Source: Nocardiopsis potens DSM 45234 (GTDB lineage Bacteria; Actinomycetota; Actinomycetes; Streptosporangiales; Streptosporangiaceae). Taken from it: 64,000 bases of DNA. Within the stretch, counting starts at the first letter, position 1, and each line of letters begins with the position of its first letter. Made by a program: the position numbers and the translations under genes. This document shows positions 11,537 through 18,991 of this stretch, one piece after another. The notes under the pieces were generated by a model. The model made no database searches and was not told the origin of the DNA. It saw only the letters and a list, made by a program, of their open reading frames with translations. The stretch spans positions 47,423-111,422 of the forward strand of contig NZ_ANBB01000054.1 of NCBI RefSeq assembly GCF_000341105.1, read 5' to 3'.

Positions 11537-11559
11537 CGGCCCGGCCCGGGGCCGGGCCG
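11537..11559 (-). terminator. GC hairpin after the LemA-like gene
   Basis: A 9-bp stem CGGCCCGGC/GCCGGGCCG with a 5-base loop lies directly after the stop codon of the LemA-like gene and before the pdxS promoter. It has no T run. Confidence 0.5.
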
Positions 11560-11561
11560 GC

Positions 11562-12119
11562 TCAGCCCGGGGGGAGCGCCGGGGGCTCGTCGTCCATCTC
11601 GAAGAACTCGGGCAGTTCGGCCCGGCCGGCCAGGCGGAACAGCCGGACCAGGCGACCGGAGCGGGCCTGGCGGGTCTGGGCGACCGCGTCGTTGTAGAAC
11701 CGGCGGGCCAGCAGCACCCGCTTGGCCGCCGCGTCCACCTCCCCGCGCACCCCCGGCTCCAGGTCGGTCCGCTCGACCACCGCGCGCAGCGCCCGGGACA
11801 GGTCGCTCTCGGCCAGCTCCCGCTCGGCCCGGATCCGCGCGGACGCACCCCCGGGGCCGGCCGCGCCGTCGGCCCAGGCCCGGTGCGCGGTGCCGGCCGC
11901 CTCGGCGAGCAGCACCGCGGAGGCCGGCTCCAGGCCTCCGACCGCGGCCAGCTCGACCACCACCGCCGAGCGCCGGTTCAGCGCGGCCTGCAGCGCGGCG
12001 TGCGCGGTCTCCACCCGGGTGTGCAGCCGGTCCAGCCGGCCCGCCCGCCAGGACACGTAGAAGGAGACCATGACCAGCACCGCCAGCAGCGTGCTGGCCG
12101 CGGAGACCCATTCCGCCAT
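11562..12119 (-). CDS. LemA-like single-pass membrane protein
   Basis: This 185-residue protein has one N-terminal membrane segment (about residues 7-24, SAASTLLAVLVMVSFYV) and a helical cytosolic or extracytosolic part that resembles LemA proteins (LHTRVETAHAALQAALNRRSA, then a conserved RRFYNDAVAQTR segment near 140). Function is unknown in actinomycetes. The C-terminus is acidic and proline-rich. It starts 3 bases after the pimA stop, so it is the last gene of the pgsA-acyltransferase-pimA operon and may share its membrane-lipid setting. Confidence 0.72.
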   Translation of the reverse strand: MAEWVSAASTLLAVLVMVSFYVSWRAGRLDRLHTRVETAHAALQAALNRRSAVVVELAAVGGLEPASAVLLAEAAGTAHRAWADGAAGPGGASARIRAERELAESDLSRALRAVVERTDLEPGVRGEVDAAAKRVLLARRFYNDAVAQTRQARSGRLVRLFRLAGRAELPEFFEMDDEPPALPPG

Positions 12120-12122
12120 GGC

Positions 12123-13499
12123 CTAGTGCGCCCCCTCGCCGCCGACCGTGACCGGCCCGGCCGCCGCCCCCGGCGGCAGCACCGTCTCATAGACCCGGGC
12201 CACGTCCTCGGCGACGGTGGACCAGTCGTAGGCGCGCACCGCGCGGCCGGCCGCCGCGGACAGCCCGGACCGCCGCCCCGGGTCGTCCAGCAGGGCCGCG
12301 GCCCGCTCGGCCAGCGCATCGGCCCTGCCGACCGGGAACAGCTCGCCGGCCGCGCCCTCGGCGAGCACGCTGCGGAACGCCGGGATGTCGCTGGCCAGCA
12401 CCGGCGCCCCGGCCGACATCGCCTCGGTGAGCACGATGCCGAAGCTCTCCCCGCCGAGGTTGGGCGCGCAGAACACGTCCACCGACCGGTAGGCGCGCGC
12501 CTTGTCCTGCTCGGAGACCCGGCCCAGCGAGACCACCCGGGGGCGCAGCTCCGCGGGCAGCCGGACGGCGGCCGCCTCGGCGTCGCCCGGCCCGGCGAGC
12601 AGCAGCCGCAGGCCGGGGCGGTCCGGGGCGAGCCGCGCGAACGCGTCCATCAGCACGGCCAGCCCCTTGCGGGGCTCGTCCAGGCGGCCGAGGAAGCCGA
12701 TGGCGCCGCCCTCCCCCGGCCAGCCGGGCAGCGGCTCGGCGCCGGCGTAGCGGTGCACCGCCACCCCGTTGGGGATGAGCACCGCGTCGCCGCCGAGGTG
12801 CTCCACCAGGGTCCGGCGGGCCGCCTCGGAGACCGCGATCCGGCCGCTGATCTTCTCCAGCGCGGTGCGCAGCGCGGCCGCGGAGGCGGCCATCGCCCTG
12901 GACCGCGGGTTGGAGGTGTGGAAGGTCGCCACGATCGGCCCCTCCGCCACCCAGCAGGCCAGCAGGGACAGGCTGGGCGCGGCCGGCTCGTGCACGTGCA
13001 GTACGTCGAAGGCGCCGTCGCGGACCCAGCGGCGGACCCTCGCGGCGGCGCGCACCCCGAAGGAGAGCCGGGCCACCGACCCGTTGTAGGGCACCGGGAC
13101 CGCGCGGCCGGCGGGCACCAGGAAGTCCGGCAGCCCCTCCGCGCCGGTGTCGCACGGCGCCAGGACGGAGACCTGGTGCCCCAGGGAGAGGAGGGCTTCG
13201 GCGAGGTCGCCGACGTGCTGCTGGACGCCTCCGGGGACGTCCCAGGTGTAGGGGCAGACAATGCCCACCCGTCGCCCGCCACCACCCTCAAACGGGGCCC
13301 TCCGGGCCACAGCCCCCTCTTCCCGTCGCCCGCCACCACCCTCAAACGGGGCCCTCCGGGCCACAGCCCCCTCTTCCCGTCGCCCGCCACCACCCTCAAA
13401 CGGGGCCCTCCGGGCCACAGCCCCCTCTTCCCGTCGCCCGCCACCCTCGTCGAACGGAGCCCCCCGGGCCACAGCCCTGCGCATCCGCATGCGGATCAC
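12123..13499 (-). CDS. pimA: Phosphatidylinositol mannosyltransferase PimA, repeat-extended N-terminus
   Basis: PimA adds the first mannose from GDP-mannose to phosphatidylinositol on the cytosolic membrane face. The GT-B fold is clear: VGIVCPYTWDVPGGVQQHV opens the N-terminal domain and the donor-site motif E-x7-E appears in GGESFGIVLTEAMSAGAPVLAS. The normal protein would start at about residue 78, but the only well-placed start is GTG at 13499, coupled by a GTGA overlap to the acyltransferase stop. The preceding 77 residues are three full and one partial copy of an 18-residue repeat (AVARRAPFEGGGGRREEG). A weak GTG at 13268 would give the standard length, but it lacks a clear ribosome site. 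Length from 13499 is 458, against about 375-380 usual. Confidence 0.88.
   Translation of the reverse strand: MIRMRMRRAVARGAPFDEGGGRREEGAVARRAPFEGGGGRREEGAVARRAPFEGGGGRREEGAVARRAPFEGGGGRRVGIVCPYTWDVPGGVQQHVGDLAEALLSLGHQVSVLAPCDTGAEGLPDFLVPAGRAVPVPYNGSVARLSFGVRAAARVRRWVRDGAFDVLHVHEPAAPSLSLLACWVAEGPIVATFHTSNPRSRAMAASAAALRTALEKISGRIAVSEAARRTLVEHLGGDAVLIPNGVAVHRYAGAEPLPGWPGEGGAIGFLGRLDEPRKGLAVLMDAFARLAPDRPGLRLLLAGPGDAEAAAVRLPAELRPRVVSLGRVSEQDKARAYRSVDVFCAPNLGGESFGIVLTEAMSAGAPVLASDIPAFRSVLAEGAAGELFPVGRADALAERAAALLDDPGRRSGLSAAAGRAVRAYDWSTVAEDVARVYETVLPPGAAAGPVTVGGEGAH
13269..13475. repeat. 54-bp tandem repeat inside the pimA 5' end
   Basis: Three complete 54-bp units (13475-13422, 13421-13368, 13367-13314) and one 45-bp partial unit (13313-13269) lie head to tail. 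Units two and three look identical by eye; the first has a few substitutions. Because 54 is a multiple of three the pimA frame is kept, each unit coding 18 residues. The sharp identity suggests recent expansion by slippage or unequal recombination. Confidence 0.93.
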
Positions 13500-14503
13500 C
13501 GCCCCTGGCCGACACCACCGCCCGCAGCGGCGTCCACGCTATCGGCCGGCGGCGCCGCCTCCGGGGCGTACGCGCCGGGCGGCGGGGCGGCGAGGTCGGC
13601 GGTGAACACCCGCTGCAGCATGTGCCAGTCCTCCGGGTGCTCGGCGATCCGGTCCTGGAAGACGCCGGCCAGGCCCTGGGTCATCGCCCGCACCCGGTCC
13701 CGCCGGTCGGCCAGGTCGGGGACCGGGATCTCGTCGTGCACCTCGATGCGGAGCAGCGGGCCGTCGTACCAGAGCGAGACCGGCATCAGCGCGGCGCCGG
13801 TCCGCTCGGCCAGCGCGGCGGGGCCGGCCGGCATCCGCGCGGCCTCGCCGAAGAACTCCACGTCCACGCCGCCCGCGGTGAGGTCCCGGTCGGCCAGCAG
13901 GCAGACCAGGCGGCCCTCGCGCAGCCGGCGGGCGAGCCGGCCCGCGATGCCGGCCCCGGAGGCGCCCGCGGCGCCCGCCGCGTCCTCGGCCGGGGTGAGC
14001 GGCAGCACCTCCATGCCCAGCCCGGTGCGGAAGTCGACGAAGCGGTCGAACACCTCGGGCGGGCGGAGCCGCTCGGCGACGGTGGTCAGCGGGACCCCGC
14101 GCAGCGTGATCCAGGCCCCGGCGTGGTCCCAGTTGCCCATGTGCGGCAGGGCCGCGACCACGCCCCGCCCGGAGCGGACGTGCGCTTCGAGGGCCTCCAC
14201 CCCGGTGGCGCGGGTGCGCGCGTCCAGGGTCGCCGCGTCGATCGCGGGCAGCCGGAACATCTCGTAGTAGTAGCGCAGGTAGGAGCGCATCCCCGCGCGG
14301 GAGAGCGCGCGCAGCTGGGGGGCGGTGACACCGGGTCCGGCGACCCGGCGCAGGTTGGCCTCCAGGCGGAGCACGCCGGGGCCCCGGCGGCGCCAGGCGG
14401 TGTCCGCCATCGACCGGAACGCGGCCCGCCCCGGCTTCTCCGGGAGCTCGCGCACCAGCCGCCACCCTGCGGCGTAGGCCGCGGCCGCGGTCCTGTCCCC
14501 CAT
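13496..14503 (-). CDS. Phosphatidylinositol mannoside acyltransferase (LpxL/HtrB family)
   Basis: This 335-residue LPLAT-family enzyme should acylate the mannose of PI-mannosides on the cytosolic side of the membrane. The catalytic HxxxxD motif is visible in AALPHMGNWDHAGAW (His near 126, Asp near 131), followed by the second block LADRDLTAGGVDVEFFGE. The C-terminus adds a Pro/Ala/Gly tail. The ATG at 14503 overlaps the pgsA stop by one base (TGATG), and its own stop overlaps the pimA start, so pgsA, this gene and pimA are coupled as in other PIM-making actinomycetes. Confidence 0.9.
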   Translation of the reverse strand: MGDRTAAAAYAAGWRLVRELPEKPGRAAFRSMADTAWRRRGPGVLRLEANLRRVAGPGVTAPQLRALSRAGMRSYLRYYYEMFRLPAIDAATLDARTRATGVEALEAHVRSGRGVVAALPHMGNWDHAGAWITLRGVPLTTVAERLRPPEVFDRFVDFRTGLGMEVLPLTPAEDAAGAAGASGAGIAGRLARRLREGRLVCLLADRDLTAGGVDVEFFGEAARMPAGPAALAERTGAALMPVSLWYDGPLLRIEVHDEIPVPDLADRRDRVRAMTQGLAGVFQDRIAEHPEDWHMLQRVFTADLAAPPPGAYAPEAAPPADSVDAAAGGGVGQGR

Positions 14504-15129
14504 CAGCTGTACTCCCTCGACCGGGAGCCCGGCTCGGTGAGCCGGGCACGGGTCTCCAGCATCCGCTGGACGATGGTGACCGCGCTCAGCACGGCCAGCA
14601 GCCACAGCCCGGCGGCCTGGGCGTAGGGCACGTCCAGGCCGGCCAGGCCGGTGGAGACCAGGATGACGATGAGCCGCTCGGTGCGCTCGGCCAGGCCCAC
14701 GTCGCAGTTGACCCCGAGCCCTTCGGCGCGGGCCTTGATGTAGGACACGCCGAACCCGGCGACCAGGCAGAACAGCGCGAGTCCGCCGAGCAGCGGCTCA
14801 TCGGCGCCGCTGTAGAACCAGATGACCAGGCCGCCCAGTACGGCGGCGTCGGCGACCCGGTCGAGGGTGGAGTCGAGGAAGGCCCCCCATTTGCTCTCGA
14901 AGCCGGCGGCGCGGGCCACCGCCCCGTCGAGCATGTCGAACAGCACGAAGACGGTGATCGCGACCGCTCCCGGGAAGAGCTCGCCGCGGGGCAGGAAGTA
15001 GAAGGACGAGGCGACCACCCCGAGGGTCCCGACCAGCGTCACCATGTTCGCGGTGACACCGATCCGGGTCAGTCCTCGGCCGATGGGCCGCGTCATCCGG
15101 GAGATCGCGGGGCGCAGGATTCTCAGCAT
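14503..15129 (-). CDS. pgsA: Phosphatidylinositol phosphate synthase (CDP-alcohol phosphatidyltransferase)
   Basis: This 208-residue integral membrane enzyme transfers phosphoinositol to CDP-diacylglycerol. The CDP-alcohol signature D-x2-D-G-x2-A-R-x8-G-x3-D-x3-D is complete in DMLDGAVARAAGF and GAFLDSTLDRVAD (about residues 65-94). Five or six membrane segments can be drawn. It heads the PIM operon; the position beside pimA and the acyltransferase supports the inositol phosphate rather than glycerol phosphate substrate. Confidence 0.92.
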   Translation of the reverse strand: MLRILRPAISRMTRPIGRGLTRIGVTANMVTLVGTLGVVASSFYFLPRGELFPGAVAITVFVLFDMLDGAVARAAGFESKWGAFLDSTLDRVADAAVLGGLVIWFYSGADEPLLGGLALFCLVAGFGVSYIKARAEGLGVNCDVGLAERTERLIVILVSTGLAGLDVPYAQAAGLWLLAVLSAVTIVQRMLETRARLTEPGSRSREYS

Positions 15130-15180
15130 GGCTTCTCAAGATCGTAGGGCGTAGGGAACCCGGCGGCGAGCCGCCCCGCC

Positions 15181-15576
15181 TCAGGGCGCGGACCCCACCG
15201 AGCAGGCCGGCGTCCCGCCCGGCATCCGGTGCCGGTTGCGCGCCACCCAGCGGTAGGCGGCGGCGCCGGCACCGCGCAGCACGGGCGCGCGGAGCAGCAG
15301 GCCCAGCGGGCGCAGCGCACGGTGCGGGCCGGTGAGCAGCAGGACCGCCACCGCGTCGGAGCCGCCCCAGACCCTGCGGCCGTCGGGGTGGAGCAGCAGG
15401 ACCTCCCGCTGCGCCCGGCGCTCGGCGGCCGCGGGCAGGCCGGCCCGCTGCCAGGGCACCGCCCGCACCCCGGTGGCCAGCCGCCGCTCGGCCAGCCGGG
15501 CGCTGGAGGTGCAGAAGCCGCAGTCGCCGTCGTAGACGAGGACCGGGCCGCGCGGGGCCGGGTGGGTCTCGGTCAT
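15181..15576 (-). CDS. DCC-family thiol-disulfide oxidoreductase-like protein (DUF393)
   Basis: This 131-residue protein has the DUF393/DCC signature VLVYDGDCGFC near residues 12-22 with the CGFC pair placed like a thioredoxin-type active site. No signal peptide is seen, so it is likely cytosolic or loosely membrane-associated. The family's function is uncertain. It lies between the HIT gene and pgsA, about 50 bases from pgsA and 37 from the HIT gene, in the same orientation. Confidence 0.82.
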   Translation of the reverse strand: MTETHPAPRGPVLVYDGDCGFCTSSARLAERRLATGVRAVPWQRAGLPAAAERRAQREVLLLHPDGRRVWGGSDAVAVLLLTGPHRALRPLGLLLRAPVLRGAGAAAYRWVARNRHRMPGGTPACSVGSAP

Positions 15577-15613
15577 CGTGGTGCAGCCTCCGTAGTGCCT
15601 CGGTGTCCGGGCG

Positions 15614-16171
15614 TCAGGGCTCCGGCCAGTGCGCGGTGAGCGCGGCGCGGCTCTGCTCCAGCATCTCCGGGAGCACCTTGGTCTGCCCGATCACCGGCAT
15701 GTAGTTGGTGTCCCCGCTCCACCGGGGGACGATGTGCTGGTGCAGGTGGGCGGCGATGCCCGCGCCGGCGGCCGAGCCCAGGTTCATGCCGACGTTGTAG
15801 CCCTGCGGCCGGTAGGCGGCGCGCATCGCCTCGATGCCCTGCCGGGTGAGCCGGGCGACCTCCGCGGTCTCGTCCTCGTCGAGGTCGGTGTAGCCGGACA
15901 CGTGGCGGTAGGGGCAGATCAGCAGGTGGCCGCTGTTGTAGGGGTAGCGGTTGAGCACCGCGTAGGCGAGTTCGCCGCGGTGGACGACCAGGCCCTCCTC
16001 GTCGGGCAGGCCGGGGGCGCGGCAGAACGGGCAGCCGTCGTCGGCGGCGGGGCCGGTGGGCCTGTCCTCGCCCTTGATGTAGGCCATCCGGTGCGGGGTC
16101 CACAGCCGCTGGACCCCGTCGGGGTCGGTCCCGGCCCCGGCCGGGGCGCCCTGCTGCTCTGCACCGCTCAT
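15614..16171 (-). CDS. HIT-domain nucleotide hydrolase/phosphorylase
   Basis: This 185-residue HIT protein has the catalytic motif HLHQHIVPRW near residues 136-145 and a CPFC pair near residue 51 that would bind zinc, as in the AP4A phosphorylase-like branch found in mycobacteria. It probably acts on diadenosine polyphosphates or adenylylated compounds. The ATG at 16171 (MSGAEQQG) is chosen; upstream in-frame sequence is intergenic, though the ribosome site is weak. Its place upstream of the PIM genes is conserved in actinomycetes. Confidence 0.88.
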   Translation of the reverse strand: MSGAEQQGAPAGAGTDPDGVQRLWTPHRMAYIKGEDRPTGPAADDGCPFCRAPGLPDEEGLVVHRGELAYAVLNRYPYNSGHLLICPYRHVSGYTDLDEDETAEVARLTRQGIEAMRAAYRPQGYNVGMNLGSAAGAGIAAHLHQHIVPRWSGDTNYMPVIGQTKVLPEMLEQSRAALTAHWPEP

Positions 16172-16250
16172 CGCACGCTCGTTTCCAGTCCGGTCGGGCG
16201 CCCGGACCGGGCGCCTTTCCCTGTACGGATTCCGTGCCCCAAGCATAGGA

Positions 16251-16279
16251 GTCCCCGTGCTCCCGCGGAGCACGGGGAC
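16251..16279 (-). terminator. 13-bp hairpin after the TerC gene
   Basis: GTCCCCGTGCTCC and GGAGCACGGGGAC pair perfectly around a CGC loop. It lies 20 bases beyond the TerC stop codon and before the HIT gene. Confidence 0.75.
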
Positions 16280-16298
16280 CCGGCGGGGTCGGCCCCGG

Positions 16299-17099
16299 TC
16301 AGTCCTTGCCGGTGCCCTCCGCGGCGGCCGCGCCGGGCTCCTCCGCACCGGCCTGCTCCGTCTCGGCGTACCGGTTGGAGAGCTTGACCGGGGCGGACTT
16401 CTTCCGCTTGGCGAGGAGGTTGAGCACCTCCACCAGGAGCGAGAAGCCCATGGCGGTGTAGATGTAGCCCTTGGGCACGTGGAAGCCGAGGCCGTCGGCG
16501 ACCAGGGTGGTGCCGATCAGCAGCAGGAACGCCAGGGCGAGCATCTTGACGGTGGGGTGGGTCTGCACGAACCGGGCCAGCGGACCGGAGGCGACCAGCA
16601 TCACCACCACGGCGATCACCACCGCGGCGACCATCACCCAGATGCCGCCGGGCTTGTCGCCGATCATGCCGACCGCGGTGATCACCGAGTCCAGGGAGAA
16701 GACCAGGTCGAGGGCGACGATCTGGAGCAGCACGGCGCCGAAGGCGGCCCGGACCTTGGATCCGGCGTGGCCCTCCTCGCCCTCCAGGCTCTCGTGGATC
16801 TCGAAGGTGGCCTTGCCGATCAGGAAGAGGCCGCCGATGAGCAGGATCAGCGACTGGCCGGAGAAGTCGTGCCCGAAGAGGGTGAACAGCGGCGTGGTCA
16901 GCTTCATGATCCAGGTGATCGAGGCGAGCAGCGCCAGCCGGCTGATCAGCGCCAGCCCGATGCCCATCCGCCGGGCCTTGTCCCGCTGGTGGGCGGGGAG
17001 CTTGTCGGCGAGGATCGAGATGAAGACCAGGTTGTCGATCCCGAGGACGATCTCCAGCACGGTCAGGGTGAGGAAGCCGATGATGAGGTCGGTTGCCAT
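16299..17099 (-). CDS. TerC-family integral membrane protein
   Basis: The 266-residue protein has seven to eight membrane segments and the TerC signatures: EIVLGIDNLVFISILADKLP near residue 15 and DLVFSLDSVITAVGM near 130, both with the acidic residues thought to bind metal. Family members are linked to manganese export to secreted metalloenzymes or to tellurite resistance; the substrate is not visible here. The ATG at 17099 is preferred over one seven codons earlier because a GGAG precedes it. The C-terminal tail is acidic and cytosolic. It is divergent from iclR. Confidence 0.88.
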   Translation of the reverse strand: MATDLIIGFLTLTVLEIVLGIDNLVFISILADKLPAHQRDKARRMGIGLALISRLALLASITWIMKLTTPLFTLFGHDFSGQSLILLIGGLFLIGKATFEIHESLEGEEGHAGSKVRAAFGAVLLQIVALDLVFSLDSVITAVGMIGDKPGGIWVMVAAVVIAVVVMLVASGPLARFVQTHPTVKMLALAFLLLIGTTLVADGLGFHVPKGYIYTAMGFSLLVEVLNLLAKRKKSAPVKLSNRYAETEQAGAEEPGAAAAEGTGKD

Positions 17100-17309
17100 T
17101 AGGGGGACAGCTCCGGTCATGGATTACGGGCACGGGGCGCGGAGAGGCTAGTGGCCCGCGGATAAGCAGCGGATAAATCCGACCCGCCCGACCTGCGCGG
17201 CTACCATTCCCACCAGGCGAGAATTCACCCTTTTCTTGCAGGTCGTCCGGTTCGTAGAGTGACCCGGCCCCGGGCGTCCGGGGCCGAGCGGACCGGGAGG
17301 GGAGGGGCC

Positions 17310-18050
17310 ATGGCCGCGACCGCACGCGGCGGGAACGACGGGCGCACCACCGACCGGCTGCTCCGCGTCCTGCTGCTCTTCGCCCGCGAGGAGTCGCTGA
17401 CCGCCGCGCGGATCAGCGAGGCAGCCGGGATACCGCAGAGCACCGTCTACCGGCTGCTGGACCGGCTCACCGCCTCCGGTTTCGTCCGGCGCCGACCGGA
17501 CGGCTACGCCGCCGGGCCGGTCGCGGTCCAGTTCGCCGAGCGGTACCGCACCGGCGCGCTGGAGCGCACCGCCATCGGCCCGCGGCTGGCCCGGCTCTCC
17601 CGGGAGTCCGGCGAGCTCGCCGCCTTCATGGTCCCGGTCGGCACCGAGGCCCTGTGCGTGGACTCCGTCGAGGGGTCCAGGGTGCTGCGCTGCTGCTACA
17701 CCCGCGGCGCCACCCAGCCCCTGCTGCGCGGCGCCACCGCCCAGGCGCTCCTGGCGCACCTGCCCGAGGCACGGCGCGAGGCGGTCTACTCCGCCTACGG
17801 GCTGCCCCCGGGCCGGGTCCGCGAGCTGGAGGCCGAGCACGCCGAGGTGCGCCGGCAGGCCGTGGCGGTCAGCGAGAGCGCCCTGGACCAGGGCGTGTGG
17901 GGCGCCAGCTCGCCGGTCCTGGACGCCGGGGGCGCCCTGGTCGGCACCGTCACGCTGATGGCCCCCGCCGCGCACACCGCGCAGCGCCGCCCGCACTACG
18001 TCCGCCTCGTCAGGGAGGCGGCCCGCGACCTCAGTGGAGGAACGATTTGA
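17310..18050 (+). CDS. IclR-family transcriptional regulator
   Basis: This 246-residue regulator has an N-terminal winged helix (SLTAARISEAAGIPQSTVYRLLDRL, about residues 30-55) and a C-terminal IclR effector domain (about 80-240). The ATG at 17310 has a very strong GGGAGGGGAGG. Its stop overlaps the TTG start of hutG by four bases, so it is the first gene of an iclR-hutG-gltS operon. It is therefore likely to sense an intermediate of histidine or glutamate breakdown and to control its own operon; this is inference from position. Confidence 0.9.
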   Translation: MAATARGGNDGRTTDRLLRVLLLFAREESLTAARISEAAGIPQSTVYRLLDRLTASGFVRRRPDGYAAGPVAVQFAERYRTGALERTAIGPRLARLSRESGELAAFMVPVGTEALCVDSVEGSRVLRCCYTRGATQPLLRGATAQALLAHLPEARREAVYSAYGLPPGRVRELEAEHAEVRRQAVAVSESALDQGVWGASSPVLDAGGALVGTVTLMAPAAHTAQRRPHYVRLVREAARDLSGGTI

Positions 18051-18991
18051 TCAGGGTGGATCCCCCCCAGTGGACCGGCCGCGACGACGGCCCCGGCCCC
18101 GAGCACCTGCGCTGGCACGGCGCGGTGCGGCCGCTGGCCGGCGCCGCGGAGCCCGGCACCGCGCTCATCGGCTTCGCCAGCGACGAGGGCGTCCGGCGGA
18201 ACAAGGGGCGCACCGGCGCCGCCGAGGGCCCGGGCGCGCTGCGCCGCGCCCTGGCCCCGCTGGCCCTGCACTCCCCCGCCCCGCTCTACGACGGCGGCGA
18301 CGTGCGCGTCGACGACGGCGACCTGGAGGCCGGGCAGCGGGCGCTGGGCGAGGCCGTCGCCGGCGCGATGGCCGGCGGCCACTTCCCCGTCGTGCTCGGC
18401 GGCGGCCACGAGGTCGCCTACGCCAGCTACCTCGGGCTCGACTCCGGCCTGGGCCCGGACCGGGAGCGCACCCTGGGCGTGCTCAACCTGGACGCCCACT
18501 TCGACCTGCGCGAGGAGCCGGTGCCCACCTCCGGCACCGGGTTCCTGCAGATCGCCCGGGACGAGCGGGCCCGGGGCCGGGACTTCCGCTACGCGGCGGT
18601 GGGGATCTCCCGGACCGCCAACACCGGCGCGCTCTTCGACCGCGCCGCGGAGCTGGGCGCGGAGTACCTGACCGACGACGAGTGCTCCCCGCTCGCGCTG
18701 GAGAAGGTGCTGGACTTCGTCCGCGCCTTCACCGCGTCGGTGGACGACGTCTACCTCACCCTGGACCTGGACGTGCTGCCCGCCTGGGTGGCCCCGGGGG
18801 TGAGCGCCCCGGCCGCCCTCGGCGTGGCCCCCGAGGTGGTCCAGGCGGTCGTCGAGACCGTCGCCGCCTCCGGCCGGCTCGCCCTGTTCGACGTGGCCGA
18901 GCTCAACCCGTCCCTGGACGCCGACGGCCGCACCGCCCGCGTCGCGGCCCGGATGATCGACCGCGCGGTCACCGGGCGGTGCCCGGCATGA
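18047..18991 (+). CDS. hutG: Formimidoylglutamase (ureohydrolase family)
   Basis: This 314-residue arginase-fold enzyme probably splits N-formimidoyl-L-glutamate into glutamate and formamide, the last step of one histidine-degradation route. Metal ligands are visible in GGGHEVA (near 128), LNLDAHFDLR (near 150) and TLDLDVLPA (near 245). The segment DEGVRRNKGRTGAAEGP near residue 45 is typical of HutG rather than agmatinase. The start is TTG at 18047 with GGAGG 6 bases upstream, overlapping the iclR stop. The other hut genes are not in this window. Confidence 0.85.
   Translation: MIRVDPPQWTGRDDGPGPEHLRWHGAVRPLAGAAEPGTALIGFASDEGVRRNKGRTGAAEGPGALRRALAPLALHSPAPLYDGGDVRVDDGDLEAGQRALGEAVAGAMAGGHFPVVLGGGHEVAYASYLGLDSGLGPDRERTLGVLNLDAHFDLREEPVPTSGTGFLQIARDERARGRDFRYAAVGISRTANTGALFDRAAELGAEYLTDDECSPLALEKVLDFVRAFTASVDDVYLTLDLDVLPAWVAPGVSAPAALGVAPEVVQAVVETVAASGRLALFDVAELNPSLDADGRTARVAARMIDRAVTGRCPA

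Noticed and set aside
13269..13475. CRISPR-like periodic repeat
   Set aside because: Units are directly adjacent with no spacers and preserve the pimA reading frame.
18034..18987. Long plus-strand frame joined upstream of gltS (740 codons)
   Set aside because: The upstream part overlaps hutG in another frame and is Arg/Pro/Gly nonsense; GltS begins at the ATG overlapping the hutG stop.
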